DNA from: Rhizobium sp. FKL33
GTDB taxonomy: Bacteria > Pseudomonadota > Alphaproteobacteria > Rhizobiales > Rhizobiaceae
DNA length: 64,000 bases
Direction: 5' to 3'
NCBI RefSeq assembly: GCF_005222915.1
Contig: NZ_STFX01000001.1
Coordinates: 62,001 to 126,000 of the forward strand
Position numbers and translations under genes: made by a program. The first letter of the stretch is position 1. Every line of letters begins with the position of its first letter. The notes under the pieces were generated by a model. That model saw nothing but the letters and a program-made list of their open reading frames with translations, had not been told where the DNA came from and did not search any database. Positions 54,426 to 64,000 of the stretch are shown piece by piece.

Positions 54426-56879
54426 ATGATCAGACTTATCGGCTATTTCTTCGGCTTGGGAACGATGCTGTTCCTCGCGGCGGCGATGGTGGTGTCTCTC
54501 TATCTCGACGAAGTGACCCGGGATCTGCCCGACTACGAAGTGCTCGCCAATTACCAGCCGCCGGTGACCACCCGCGTGCATGCGGACAATGGCGCGCTGA
54601 TCGCCGAATACGCGCATGAACGCCGGCTGTTCCTGCCGATCCAGGCCATTCCCGACCGCGTCAAGGCCGCGTTCCTCTCCGCCGAAGACAAGAATTTCTA
54701 CCAGCATGCGGGGGTCGATTTTCAAGGCCTGTTGCGCGCCATCGCCGTCAATATTCAGAATGTCGGCTCCGGCCGCCGTCCGATGGGCGCCTCGACCATC
54801 ACCCAGCAGGTCGCCAAGAATTTCCTCCTGAGCGCGGACCAGACGATCGACCGCAAGGTCAAGGAAGCGATTCTCGCCTTCCGCATCGAGCAGGCCTATT
54901 CCAAGGACAAGATTCTTGAACTCTATCTCAACGAAATCTTCTTCGGGATGAACTCCTATGGTCTGGCGAGCGCGGCGCTGACCTATTTCGACAAGCCGGT
55001 CACCGAACTGACGATCGCGCAGGCCGCCTATCTCGCGGCCCTTCCGAAAGGTCCGGCCAACTATCATCCGTTCCGCAAGCGCGACGCCGCCATCGAGCGC
55101 CGCAACTGGGTGATCGATCGTATGGTCGAGAACGGCTATGTCTCGCGCGAAGACGGCGAGGCGGCCAAGAAAGAGGATCTCGGCGTCAGCGCGCAGAAGA
55201 CCAACAGCTATCTGTTCGCCTCCGACTATTTCGCCAGCGAAGTCCGTCGTCAGCTGATCGAGAAATACGGCAAGGACGCTCTCTATGAAGGCGGCCTGTC
55301 GGTGCGCACCTCGCTCGATCCCGCCATGCAGCTCTTCGCCCGCAGGGCGCTGCAGGACGGTCTGATTGCCTACGACCAGGTTCGCGGCTTCCACGGTCTT
55401 GTCGACAGGATCGAGATCGGCGCCGACTGGGGCGTGCCGCTGTCGAAGATCACCCCGCTGCGCGACGTGCCGGAATGGAAGCTGGCCGTGGTTCTCGCCG
55501 CCGACAAATCGGGCGTCGATATCGGCATCCGTCCCGAGGTCGACGCCGCCGGACGCATCGAGGAGGCGCGCAAGACCGGCCGCATCGCCGCCGAAGACAT
55601 GCGCTGGGCCTATCGCTCCGCCAATGGCGACCGCGCCGCCGCCAAAAACCCCACCGGCGTGCTGAACACCGGCGACGTCGTCTATGTCGAACCGCTCGAC
55701 AGCCAGGGCGGCGCCTATCGTCTGCGCCAGACGCCGAAGGTGCAGGGCGGCTTCGTGGCGATGGACCCCAATACCGGCCGCGTGCTCGCCATGGCCGGCG
55801 GTTTCTCCTTCGCCCAGTCCGAGTTCAACCGCGCCACCCAGGCGATGCGCCAGCCCGGCTCGTCCTTCAAGCCCTTCGTCTACGCGGCGGCGCTCGACAA
55901 CGGCTATACGCCGGCTTCGGTCATTCTCGACGCGCCGATCGAGATCGTTTCGGGCGGCCAGGTCTGGCGGCCGCAGAACTATGGCGGCGGCTCGGCCGGT
56001 CCGTCGACGCTGCGCCTCGGCATCGAAAAGTCGCGCAACCTGATGACGGTGCGCCTCGCCAACGACATGGGCATGAATCTCGTCGCCGAATATGCCGAGC
56101 GCTTCGGCATCTATGACAAGATGAACCCGGTGCTATCGATGTCGCTCGGCTCAGGCGAGACGACCGTGCTGAGAATGGTGTCGGCCTATTCGGTGCTCGC
56201 CAATGGCGGCAAGCAGATCAAGCCGACGCTGATCGACCGCGTGCAGGACCGTTACGGCAAGACCATCTTCAAGCATGAGGAACGGGTCTGCATGACCTGC
56301 AACGCCCCGGAATGGGACGGCCAGAACGAGCCTGAAGTGGTGGACAATCGCGAGCAGGTGCTCGACCCGATGACCGCCTATCAGATCACCTCGATCATGC
56401 AGGGTGTCGTCCAGCGCGGCACCGCCGCCGGCAAGATCAAGCTCGAGAGCGACGTCGCCGGCAAGACCGGCACGACCAATGACGAGAAGGACGCCTGGTT
56501 CGTGGGCTACACGCCCAATCTCGTCGCCGGCGTCTATATGGGCTTCGACGATCCCAAGCCGATGGGCCGCGGCGGCACCGGCGGCTCTTTGTCCGCGCCC
56601 TTGTTCAACGAATTCATGCAGGCGGCGCTGAAGGGCCACAAGCCGGAAAAGTTCATCATGCCCGAAGGCATGAAGCTGATCCCGGTCAACCGCAAGACCG
56701 GCATGATGGCGGCGGAAGGCGATCCTGACCGCATCGTCGAGGCGTTCAAGCCCGGCACGGGCCCCGCCGACGTCTATTCCGTCATCGGCGCCGAAGGTTA
56801 CGCTTCGCCCGAGCAGATCCTCAATTCGTCGCAGCAGGCCAAGGACGCTATCGTCAACGGTTCGGGCGGGCTTTTCTGA
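54426..56879 (+). CDS. mrcA: Penicillin-binding protein 1A (bifunctional transglycosylase/transpeptidase)
   Basis: 817 residues. One N-terminal membrane helix, a GT51 transglycosylase domain with catalytic E-D-K-N-F-Y-Q-H-A-G-V-D, an OB-like insert, and a transpeptidase domain with S-S-F-K (nucleophile serine) and K-T-G-T-T-N. It polymerises and cross-links peptidoglycan. The ATG at 54426 has GGAAAG in front; an ATG 18 nt earlier is possible. It follows the amidase gene on the same strand. Confidence 0.96.
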   Translation: MIRLIGYFFGLGTMLFLAAAMVVSLYLDEVTRDLPDYEVLANYQPPVTTRVHADNGALIAEYAHERRLFLPIQAIPDRVKAAFLSAEDKNFYQHAGVDFQGLLRAIAVNIQNVGSGRRPMGASTITQQVAKNFLLSADQTIDRKVKEAILAFRIEQAYSKDKILELYLNEIFFGMNSYGLASAALTYFDKPVTELTIAQAAYLAALPKGPANYHPFRKRDAAIERRNWVIDRMVENGYVSREDGEAAKKEDLGVSAQKTNSYLFASDYFASEVRRQLIEKYGKDALYEGGLSVRTSLDPAMQLFARRALQDGLIAYDQVRGFHGLVDRIEIGADWGVPLSKITPLRDVPEWKLAVVLAADKSGVDIGIRPEVDAAGRIEEARKTGRIAAEDMRWAYRSANGDRAAAKNPTGVLNTGDVVYVEPLDSQGGAYRLRQTPKVQGGFVAMDPNTGRVLAMAGGFSFAQSEFNRATQAMRQPGSSFKPFVYAAALDNGYTPASVILDAPIEIVSGGQVWRPQNYGGGSAGPSTLRLGIEKSRNLMTVRLANDMGMNLVAEYAERFGIYDKMNPVLSMSLGSGETTVLRMVSAYSVLANGGKQIKPTLIDRVQDRYGKTIFKHEERVCMTCNAPEWDGQNEPEVVDNREQVLDPMTAYQITSIMQGVVQRGTAAGKIKLESDVAGKTGTTNDEKDAWFVGYTPNLVAGVYMGFDDPKPMGRGGTGGSLSAPLFNEFMQAALKGHKPEKFIMPEGMKLIPVNRKTGMMAAEGDPDRIVEAFKPGTGPADVYSVIGAEGYASPEQILNSSQQAKDAIVNGSGGLF

Positions 56880-56978
56880 GCAGGGACGTCGTCAGGCGAC
56901 GGGCGAGGCGGGTTTACAAGGCCCGCCGCGCGCTCTAAAGCACAGCCGCTCAATTCGTGGGAAGGAAGACATCCGCAC

Positions 56979-58110
56979 ATGCGCAATGAAACAATCAATG
57001 TCATCGACGAAATCAAGCAGGCCATAAGCCTGCTGAGGAGGCATCTTTGACTGGGATCAGGCTGTAAGACGTCTGGATTGGCTGAACAACAAGGCCGAAG
57101 ATCCCAATCTCTGGAACGACCCCTCGGAAGCCCAGAAGCTGATGCGCGAGCGCCAGCAGCTGGACGACAGCATCAGCAGCGTTCGAAAATTCGAGGCGAA
57201 CCTGCAGGAGAATATCGACCTCATCGAGCTCGGCGAGATGGAGGACGATCAGGAAATCGTGCTGGTGGCGGAAGCGTCTCTCAAGGAGATGCTCGCCGAA
57301 GCCAATCGGCGCCAGGTCGAGGCGATGCTCTCGGGCGAAGCCGACGGCAACGACACCTATCTCGAAGTCCATTCCGGCGCCGGCGGCACCGAAAGCCAGG
57401 ACTGGGCCAACATGCTGTTGCGCATGTATACCCGCTGGGCGGAGCGCCAGGGCTTCAAGGTCGAAGTGCTGGAAATGCATGACGGCGAAGAAGCCGGCAT
57501 CAAGTCCGCGACGATTCTCGTCAAGGGCCACAACGCCTATGGCTGGCTGAAGACCGAATCGGGCGTGCACCGGCTCGTGCGAATCTCTCCTTATGATTCG
57601 AACGCGCGCCGCCACACCTCGTTCTCGTCGGTCTGGGTCTATCCGGTGGTCGACGATTCGATCAACATCGAGATCAACGAGAGCGATTGCCGCATCGACA
57701 CCTACCGCGCCTCCGGCTCGGGCGGACAGCACATCAACACTACCGATTCGGCTGTGCGCATCACCCATATTCCCTCGGGAATCGCGGTGGCCTGCCAGCA
57801 GGAGCGCTCGCAGCACAAGAACAAGGCCAAGGCCTGGGACATGCTGCGGTCGCGACTCTATGAAGTCGAACTCGAAAAGCGCGAAGCGGCGGCCAATGCC
57901 GAGGCGGCGTCCAAGACCGATATCGGCTGGGGCCACCAGATTCGCTCTTATGTGCTGCAGCCCTACCAGATGGTGAAGGACCTGCGCACCGGCGTCGAAA
58001 GCTCGGCGCCGTCGGACGTGCTCGACGGGGCGATCAGCCCGTTCATGGAAGCCGCGCTCGCCCATCGCATCAGCGGCAAGGGCAACGCCGTGGTCGACGA
58101 CATCGGCTGA
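56979..58110 (+). CDS. prfB: Peptide chain release factor 2 with programmed +1 frameshift
   Basis: 376 residues when read as join(56979..57047, 57049..58110). The first 23 codons end in CTT followed by an in-frame TGA (57048-57050). An AGGAGG at 57036-57041 lies 3 nt before the CTT, so the slip site reads AGGAGG-CAT-CTT-TGA-C, equivalent to the E. coli signal. After the +1 shift, translation continues D-W-D-Q-A-V. The peptidyl-hydrolysis motif G-G-Q is in G-S-G-G-Q-H-I-N. The tripeptide anticodon is S-P-Y rather than S-P-F. RF2 reads UGA and UAA, so the shift autoregulates its own level. GGAAGGAAG precedes the ATG. Confidence 0.96.
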
Positions 58111-58137
58111 TCGATCCGATCGGAGATCAGGAACAAG

Positions 58138-58168
58138 GCCCGGGCCGCAGACATGCGCCCGGGCTTTT
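58138..58168 (+). terminator. Intrinsic terminator after prfB
   Basis: Stem GCCCGGG/CCCGGGC (58138-58144 with 58158-58164), a 13-nt loop and TTTT (58165-58168). Confidence 0.85.
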
Positions 58169-58328
58169 CCTTTGGCGCAAAGCGCTGAAAGACCAGGGCA
58201 TGCGAGAGGCCTCTGTGAATTGCTGATCCTGATCTGCAAAAAAACTCTTGTCTTTTCAGAGCGGATTGAATAACTAGCCGCTGTCCGCAACGAAGGGCGC
58301 TTGTAGAGCGAACGACGTTACGGGCGAT

Positions 58329-58404
58329 AGGGGTATAGCTCAGTTGGTAGAGCGACGGTCTCCAAAACCGTAGGCCGGGGGTTCGAGCCCCTCTGCCCCT
58401 GCCA
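58329..58404 (+). tRNA. tRNA-Trp (anticodon CCA)
   Basis: Acceptor AGGGGTA/TGCCCCT, anticodon stem ACGGT/ACCGT with loop CTCCAAA (anticodon CCA), T-loop TTCGAGC and an encoded CCA end. It stands before secE, a common arrangement in bacteria. Confidence 0.96.
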
Positions 58405-58570
58405 GTTTCCACCGTATTCATGAAAGCGTTAACGCAATTTAAGAATGCGGAAGCGACCGTATTTTCCCTCTTGTGAAAAAGGGAATCGGCGGTTATGTAG
58501 GGTTCAAACAGACACGCGGCGCGTGGGGCTGGAAAACCGGCTTTACGCGCCGAAATGGCGTGAGCAGTCA

Positions 58571-58762
58571 ATGGCATCGAAAACCAATCCATTCACGTTT
58601 CTGCAGCAGGTCCGCTCCGAGACGTCGAAAGTTACTTGGCCCACGCGGCGCGAAACGTTGATCTCGACCATGATGGTGTTCATCATGGCCGGCGTCGCCG
58701 CTGTGTTCTTCTTTGCCGCCGACTGGCTGATGGGCTACGCCATCAGCCTCATCCTCGGCTGA
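58571..58762 (+). CDS. secE: Preprotein translocase subunit SecE
   Basis: 63 residues, the minimal SecE with one membrane helix (M-M-V-F-I-M-A-G-V-A-A-V-F-F-F-A). The amphipathic helix motif S-E-T-S-K-V-T-W-P-T-R-R-E-T is diagnostic. It stabilises SecY. The ATG at 58571 is used; longer in-frame starts are not family-like. nusG follows after 18 bp. Confidence 0.96.
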   Translation: MASKTNPFTFLQQVRSETSKVTWPTRRETLISTMMVFIMAGVAAVFFFAADWLMGYAISLILG

Positions 58763-58780
58763 TCGGTTCGGAGATTACTG

Positions 58781-59311
58781 ATGGCTGCGCGCTGGTACAT
58801 TGTTCACGCATATTCGAATTTCGAGAAGAAGGTCGCTGAATCGATCGAGGACAAGGCTCGCCAGAAGGGCTTGAGCCATCTGTTCGAGAAGATCGTGGTT
58901 CCGACCGAGAAGGTGGTTGAAGTGCGCCGCGGCCGCAAGGTCGATTCCGAGCGCAAGTTCTTCCCGGGCTATGTGATGGTTCGCGCGAACCTCACCGACG
59001 AAGCCTACCACCTCATCAAGAATACGCCGAAGGTCACCGGCTTCCTGGGCTCCGAGTCCAAGCCGGTTCCGATCCCGGACTCCGAAGCCGACCGCATCCT
59101 CAGCCAGGTGCAGGACGGCGTCGAGCATCCCAAGCCCACCGTCTCGTTCGAGATCGGCGAGCAGGTACGGGTTGCGGACGGTCCCTTCGCTTCCTTCAAT
59201 GGCATCGTTCAGGATGTCGACGAAGAACGCTCCCGCCTCAAGGTGGAAGTCTCTATTTTCGGGCGCGCCACTCCGGTCGAGCTCGAATACGGTCAGGTCG
59301 AAAAGGTCTGA
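58781..59311 (+). CDS. nusG: Transcription termination/antitermination protein NusG
   Basis: 176 residues. The N-terminal NGN domain (R-W-Y-I-V-H-A-Y-S-N-F-E-K-K-V) with F-F-P-G-Y-V-M-V, and the C-terminal KOW domain (V-A-D-G-P-F-A-S-F-N-G). It links RNA polymerase to Rho and ribosomes. Cotranscribed with secE. Confidence 0.98.
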   Translation: MAARWYIVHAYSNFEKKVAESIEDKARQKGLSHLFEKIVVPTEKVVEVRRGRKVDSERKFFPGYVMVRANLTDEAYHLIKNTPKVTGFLGSESKPVPIPDSEADRILSQVQDGVEHPKPTVSFEIGEQVRVADGPFASFNGIVQDVDEERSRLKVEVSIFGRATPVELEYGQVEKV

Positions 59312-59497
59312 TCTTCGACGCCGGGCTCCCGGCGTCTCGCGTGGAAGGCGCGGATCTCTAGCCGGATCCATCCAAGCGCCGCACCACGCAACCGCAGCCG
59401 CCGCATCCCTCGGGACGCGGCAAACAGGCCGGGCAACCGGCTTCAGTCGGTTCATGATCGCATGTCGATCTGAACCTTGTGTGAAAAAGGCAGAGAA

Positions 59498-59926
59498 ATG
59501 GCTAAGAAAGTTGCAGGCCAGCTCAAGCTGCAGGTCAAGGCCGGCTCGGCGAATCCGTCGCCGCCGATTGGTCCTGCGCTCGGTCAGCGCGGCATTAACA
59601 TCATGGAATTCTGCAAGTCGTTCAACGCGGCTACGCAGGAAATGGAAAAGGGTATGCCGATCCCGGTCGTCATCACCTATTACCAGGACAAGTCCTTCAC
59701 CTACGCGATGAAGCAGCCGCCGGTGTCTTACTTCCTCAAGAAGGAAGCCAAGATCACCTCGGGCTCCAAGACCCCGGGTAAGGCCAAGGCCGGTTCGATC
59801 ACCTCCGAGCAGGTGCGCAAGATCGCCGAAGCCAAGATGAAGGATCTGAACGCCGCCGATATCGACGGCGCGATGCGCATGATCGAGGGCTCCGCCCGCG
59901 CCATGGGCCTGGTAGTGGAGGGCTGA
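59498..59926 (+). CDS. rplK: 50S ribosomal protein L11
   Basis: 142 residues, family length. [13 protein letters not shown] and the proline-rich [14 protein letters not shown] are typical. It binds the GTPase-associated region of 23S rRNA. The stop overlaps the start region of rplA. Confidence 0.98.
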   Translation: MAKKVAGQLKLQVKAGSANPSPPIGPALGQRGINIMEFCKSFNAATQEMEKGMPIPVVITYYQDKSFTYAMKQPPVSYFLKKEAKITSGSKTPGKAKAGSITSEQVRKIAEAKMKDLNAADIDGAMRMIEGSARAMGLVVEG

Positions 59927-59928
59927 TG

Positions 59929-60624
59929 ATGGCGAAGCTTGCAAAGCGTCTGCAGAAGATTTCCGAAGGCATCGACCCGAACAAGGCCTATGTCGTTTCC
60001 GAAGCCATCTCCATGGTCAAGGAACGCGCCGTCGCCAAGTTCGACGAAACCATCGAAATTTCGATGAATCTCGGCGTTGACCCGCGCCATGCCGACCAGA
60101 TGGTCCGCGGCGTGGTCAACCTGCCGAACGGCACAGGCAAGAATGTCCGCGTCGCCGTCTTCGCTCGCGGAGCCAAGGCTGACGAAGCCAAGGCCGCCGG
60201 TGCCGACATCGTCGGCGCGGAAGACCTGCTCGAAACCGTCATGGGCGGCAAGATCGATTTCGATCGCTGCATCGCGACCCCCGACATGATGCCGCTCGTC
60301 GGCCGTCTCGGCAAGGTTCTCGGTCCGCGCGGCATGATGCCGAACCCGAAGGTCGGCACCGTGACCGTCGACGTCGCCGGCGCCGTCAAGGCGTCCAAGG
60401 GCGGCGCTGTCGAGTTCCGCGTCGAAAAGGCTGGCATCGTGCATGCCGGCGTTGGCAAGGCTTCCTTCGACGCCAAGGCGCTCGAAGAGAACATCAAGGC
60501 CTTCGCTGACGCCGTGGTCAAGGCCAAGCCGGCCGGCGCCAAGGGCAACTATGTCAAGAAGATTGCGATCTCCTCGACCCAGGGCGCTGGCGTCAAGGTC
60601 GATCCGTCGTCGCTGACCGCCTGA
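59929..60624 (+). CDS. rplA: 50S ribosomal protein L1
   Basis: 231 residues, beginning [11 protein letters not shown], with [22 protein letters not shown]. The second of two adjacent ATGs is chosen (59929); the first (59926) overlaps the rplK stop. L1 is usually the autogenous repressor of the L11 operon. Three hairpins follow the stop. Confidence 0.98.
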   Translation: MAKLAKRLQKISEGIDPNKAYVVSEAISMVKERAVAKFDETIEISMNLGVDPRHADQMVRGVVNLPNGTGKNVRVAVFARGAKADEAKAAGADIVGAEDLLETVMGGKIDFDRCIATPDMMPLVGRLGKVLGPRGMMPNPKVGTVTVDVAGAVKASKGGAVEFRVEKAGIVHAGVGKASFDAKALEENIKAFADAVVKAKPAGAKGNYVKKIAISSTQGAGVKVDPSSLTA

Positions 60625-60632
60625 TAGAATTC

Positions 60633-60703
60633 CGGCGCCCGCTCAAACGGGCGCCGAGCATGGTTTCCAGCCTTCGGGCTGGAAATTGCCGGTTCGCCGG
60701 CAA
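60633..60703 (+). terminator. Three consecutive hairpins after rplA
   Basis: Stems of 9 bp (60633-60641 with 60648-60656), 9 bp (60664-60672 with 60677-60685, UUCG loop) and 7 bp (60686-60692 with 60697-60703, UUCG loop). No strong T-run follows, so they may mark mRNA 3' ends or processing rather than full termination. Confidence 0.6.
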
Positions 60704-60950
60704 AGTTCCTGTCCGAGATTGCAGGTGGGCCTACCTTAATCAATTGGCCTGCATGAGACGGGTAAGATCCGGTTTCCGCGGATGAATGTCCGCAAAGAAC
60801 GGTTCGAACCTTGGATGCCTTGTGCTGTATCCTCAAGGGGATGCGCGCGAGGGGACAGGATCCTCAAGCGTCGCTTGGGATCGCTCCCATGCGGCAAAAG
60901 GCAACCCGGTGACTCTGCATTCTCGCGGCGTCACCTACTGGAGTGAGACA
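60704..60950 (+). promoter_or_regulatory. rplJ leader region (L10 autoregulation site expected)
   Basis: About 250 bp between the rplA hairpins and the rplJ GTG. Bacteria regulate rplJ-rplL by binding of L10-L12 to a structured leader, and the length and position here fit. I can see self-complementary parts (for example CCGCGGATGAATGTCCGC around 60776-60793) but have not folded the whole. No gene is seen. Confidence 0.45.
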
Positions 60951-61469
60951 GTGGATAGAGCGGAAAAACGCGAATTCGTCTCCGAACTGAACGGAGTCTT
61001 CAAGGCTTCGGGCTCAGTCGTCGTGGCGAGCTATTCCGGCGTCACGGTCGCGCAGATGAACGATCTTCGTTCGAAAATGCGCGCTGCCGGCGGCACCGTA
61101 AAGGTCGCGAAGAACCGCCTGGCCAAGATCGCTCTTCAAGGCACTGAGTCCGAACAGATCGGTGATCTGTTCAAGGGTCAAACGCTGATTTGCTTCAGCG
61201 AAGATCCGATCGTGGCTCCGAAGATCGCGTCCGAATTCGCCAAGACCAACGACAAGCTGGTCATCATTGGCGGTGCGATGGGCGCGACTGCGCTGAACGC
61301 TGAAGGCGTCAAGGCGCTTGCGACCCTGCCGTCGCTTGATGAACTGCGTGCGAAGCTTGTGGGTATGATTCAGACCCCGGCCACCCGCATCGCTGGCGTT
61401 CTTCAGGCCCCGGCCGGCCAGCTGGCCCGCGTTTTCAACGCATATGCCGAGAAGAGCGAAGCCGCATAA
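60951..61469 (+). CDS. rplJ: 50S ribosomal protein L10
   Basis: 172 residues from a GTG (60951) preceded by GGAGTGAG. Typical parts are [25 protein letters not shown] and K-V-A-K-N-R-L-A-K. It anchors L7/L12 on the ribosomal stalk. The frame continues upstream to 60786 but without family similarity. Confidence 0.97.
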   Translation: MDRAEKREFVSELNGVFKASGSVVVASYSGVTVAQMNDLRSKMRAAGGTVKVAKNRLAKIALQGTESEQIGDLFKGQTLICFSEDPIVAPKIASEFAKTNDKLVIIGGAMGATALNAEGVKALATLPSLDELRAKLVGMIQTPATRIAGVLQAPAGQLARVFNAYAEKSEAA

Positions 61470-61528
61470 GGCGGTACTTCGCTGTCACTTGAACCAACCA
61501 AGATCGAACCTAAATAAGGAATACAAAA

Positions 61529-61900
<372 letters not shown>

Positions 61901-61911
61901 TTCAGACGGTG

Positions 61912-61940
61912 GAGAGCGGCTTTTGCGAGCCGCTCTCTTT
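61912..61940 (+). terminator. Hairpin with short T-run between rplL and rpoB (attenuator)
   Basis: A 9-bp stem GAGAGCGGC/GCCGCTCTC (61912-61920 with 61929-61937), an 8-nt loop and TTT. Position and strength fit the partial terminator known at this place in enteric bacteria. Confidence 0.7.
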
Positions 61941-61959
61941 CCCGTTGCTGTGAACCTGT

Positions 61960-61990
61960 TACCCAAAAGCCTGGACCAGGCTTTTGGGTA
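61960..61990 (+). other. 13-bp hairpin between rplL and rpoB, possible RNase III site
   Basis: TACCCAAAAGCCT (61960-61972) pairs perfectly with AGGCTTTTGGGTA (61978-61990) around a 5-nt loop. No T-run follows. A double-stranded processing site is known in this spacer in E. coli. Confidence 0.55.
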
Positions 61991-62093
61991 TTGGGTTCTA
62001 AAGATTAGAGTTCCCCGATATATGACGGAGCCGTGTGGCCAGCGGCCCTCCGTCTGTTGCAGGCCCGAATGCTATAAGCGATAAGGAGCGACG

Positions 62094-64000
62094 ATGGCTC
62101 AGACCCTGTCTTTCAATGGTCGTAGGCGCGTACGCAAGTTTTTCGGAAAGATCCCGGAAGTGGCGGAGATGCCGAACCTCATCGAGGTTCAGAAGGCGTC
62201 CTACGACCAGTTCCTGATGGTGGAAGAACCTGAAGGCGGACGTCCCGACGAGGGACTAAACGCTGTTTTCAAGTCCGTGTTCCCGATCACCGATTTTTCC
62301 GGCGCGGCTATGCTCGAATTCGTGTCCTACGAATTCGAACCGCCGAAGTTTGACGTGGATGAATGCCGTCAGCGCGATCTGACCTATGCTGCGCCGCTCA
62401 AGGTGACGCTGCGCCTGATCGTGTTCGATATCGACGAGGACACCGGCTCCAAGTCGATCAAGGACATCAAGGAACAGTCCGTCTACATGGGCGACATGCC
62501 GCTCATGACCAACAACGGCACCTTCATCGTCAACGGCACCGAGCGCGTCATCGTTTCCCAGATGCACCGTTCGCCGGGCGTGTTCTTCGATCATGACAAG
62601 GGCAAGAGCCATTCTTCTGGCAAGCTCCTGTTCGCCGCCCGCGTGATCCCCTATCGCGGCTCCTGGCTCGACATCGAGTTCGACGCCAAGGACATCGTCT
62701 ATGCGCGCATCGACCGCCGCCGCAAGATCCCCGTGTCGTCGCTGCTCATGGCGCTCGGCATGGATGGCGAAGACATCCTGTCGACCTTCTACACCCAGTC
62801 GCTTTACCAGCGCGACGGCAAGGGATGGCGCGTGCCGTTCCAGCCCGATACGCTGAAGGGCCAGAAGGTGTTGTCCGACCTCATCGACGCCGACACCGGC
62901 GAAGTGGTGGTTGAAGCCGGCAAGAAGCTGACCCCGCGTCTGCTCCGCCAGCTGACGGAAAAGGGCCTCAAGGCCCTCCGCGCCTCCGACGACGACCTGT
63001 ACGGCAACTATCTGGCGGAAGACATCGTCAATCCGAACACCGGCGAGATCTATCTCGAAGCCGGCGACGAAATCGACGAAAAGACCCTGCCTGTTCTGCT
63101 CGACACCGGCTTCGACGAGATCCCGGTTCTCGACATCGACCATATCAACGTGGGCGCCTATATCCGCAACACGCTGCATGTCGACAAGAACCAGAACCGC
63201 CAGGACGCCCTGTTCGACATCTACCGCGTCATGCGTCCGGGTGAACCGCCGACCATGGAATCGGCCGAAGCCATGTTCCAGTCGCTGTTCTTCGACGCCG
63301 AGCGTTACGATCTCTCGGCCGTTGGCCGCGTGAAGATGAACATGCGTCTCGACCTCGACGTGGCCGACACCGTGCGCGTTCTGCGCAAGGACGACATCCT
63401 CGCCGTGGTGAAGATGCTGGTCGACCTGCGCGACGGCAAGGGCGAAATCGACGACATCGACAACCTCGGCAACCGCCGCGTCCGTTCGGTCGGCGAACTG
63501 ATGGAAAATCAGTACCGTCTCGGCCTGCTCCGCATGGAGCGCGCGATCAAGGAACGCATGTCCTCGATCGAGATCGACACGGTCATGCCGCAGGATCTGA
63601 TCAACGCCAAGCCGGCCGCCGCGGCCGTCCGCGAATTCTTCGGCTCCTCGCAGCTCAGCCAGTTCATGGACCAGGTGAATCCGCTGTCGGAAATCACCCA
63701 CAAGCGTCGCCTTTCGGCGCTCGGCCCGGGTGGTCTGACGCGCGAACGCGCCGGCTTCGAAGTCCGCGACGTGCATCCGACGCACTATGGCCGCATCTGC
63801 CCGATCGAAACGCCGGAAGGCCCGAACATCGGTCTGATCAACTCGCTCGCAACCTTCGCCCGGGTCAACAAATACGGCTTCATCGAAAGCCCGTACCGCA
63901 AGATCGTCGACGGCAAGGTCACCAGCGACGTGATCTATCTCTCGGCCATGGAAGAAGCGAAGTACTACATCGCCCAGGCGAACTCGGTGCTGAACGACGA
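62094..64000 (+). CDS. rpoB: DNA-directed RNA polymerase subunit beta, N-terminal part
   Basis: The first 635 codons; the gene runs off the window end. Starts [15 protein letters not shown] with AAGGAG 5 nt upstream. The rifampicin-binding cluster region is included ([14 protein letters not shown], then [17 protein letters not shown]). The residues usually mutated in resistance, including the Asp, His and Ser of this stretch, are wild type. Confidence 0.98.
   Translation, partial: MAQTLSFNGRRRVRKFFGKIPEVAEMPNLIEVQKASYDQFLMVEEPEGGRPDEGLNAVFKSVFPITDFSGAAMLEFVSYEFEPPKFDVDECRQRDLTYAAPLKVTLRLIVFDIDEDTGSKSIKDIKEQSVYMGDMPLMTNNGTFIVNGTERVIVSQMHRSPGVFFDHDKGKSHSSGKLLFAARVIPYRGSWLDIEFDAKDIVYARIDRRRKIPVSSLLMALGMDGEDILSTFYTQSLYQRDGKGWRVPFQPDTLKGQKVLSDLIDADTGEVVVEAGKKLTPRLLRQLTEKGLKALRASDDDLYGNYLAEDIVNPNTGEIYLEAGDEIDEKTLPVLLDTGFDEIPVLDIDHINVGAYIRNTLHVDKNQNRQDALFDIYRVMRPGEPPTMESAEAMFQSLFFDAERYDLSAVGRVKMNMRLDLDVADTVRVLRKDDILAVVKMLVDLRDGKGEIDDIDNLGNRRVRSVGELMENQYRLGLLRMERAIKERMSSIEIDTVMPQDLINAKPAAAAVREFFGSSQLSQFMDQVNPLSEITHKRRLSALGPGGLTRERAGFEVRDVHPTHYGRICPIETPEGPNIGLINSLATFARVNKYGFIESPYRKIVDGKVTSDVIYLSAMEEAKYYIAQANSVLND

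Overview
The window is GC-rich chromosomal DNA from an alphaproteobacterium, most likely of the order Hyphomicrobiales (Rhizobiales). The evidence is gene content and order: tamA/tamB, gatCAB, an NDUFA12-like complex I accessory subunit, DUF2155, an accBC-aroQ-dsbA block, RNase E with a large S1-domain insertion, and the secE-nusG-rplKA-rplJL-rpoB cluster. Several small membrane proteins and a bipartite palindromic intergenic repeat also fit this group. The genus cannot be fixed from the sequence.

Layout. 1-2271: end of a UbiH/COQ6-type hydroxylase, an AEC transporter, ccdA and tRNA-Lys. 2292-17873: a 15.5-kb integrated element. It enters at the 3' end of tRNA-Val, starts with a tyrosine integrase, and ends at a 23-bp copy of the tRNA 3' end. 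18085-27858: housekeeping genes (PAS protein, rhomboid protease, CBS protein, patatin, hisI, folE, NifU-like scaffold, AidB-like dehydrogenase, TetR regulator, ruvX, UPF0173 hydrolase). 27953-41440: gatC-gatA and gatB, separated by a Fic toxin/antitoxin pair, a YjhX-family gene, a GNAT gene and tamBA. 41447-49212: GNAT, SIS isomerase, NDUFA12-like, DUF2155, DUF2167, aat, accC-accB, aroQ and a DsbA-like protein. 49411-58404: rne, amidase, PBP1A, prfB with a programmed +1 frameshift, and tRNA-Trp. 58571-64000: secE, nusG, rplK, rplA, rplJ, rplL and a 3'-truncated rpoB.

The integrated element is the part worth most attention. Its rightward arm has the integrase followed by a probable cargo block: an exported protein, a two-helix membrane protein with a coiled coil, and a possible HEPN-like protein. 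The middle has a serine recombinase with repeated TGCTTCG boxes upstream, an AT-rich control region, a 53-residue gene with its own promoter and terminator, and a gene-poor stretch holding an inverted repeat and G-runs. The leftward arm encodes five proteins. One is a 1225-residue protein resembling phage DNA-ejection (internal virion) proteins. Another is a roughly 430-residue protein whose motifs look like a stripped-down family-A polymerase palm. No capsid, portal, terminase or tail gene is visible. The element therefore looks like an undescribed satellite-like or plasmid-like integrative element rather than an ordinary prophage.
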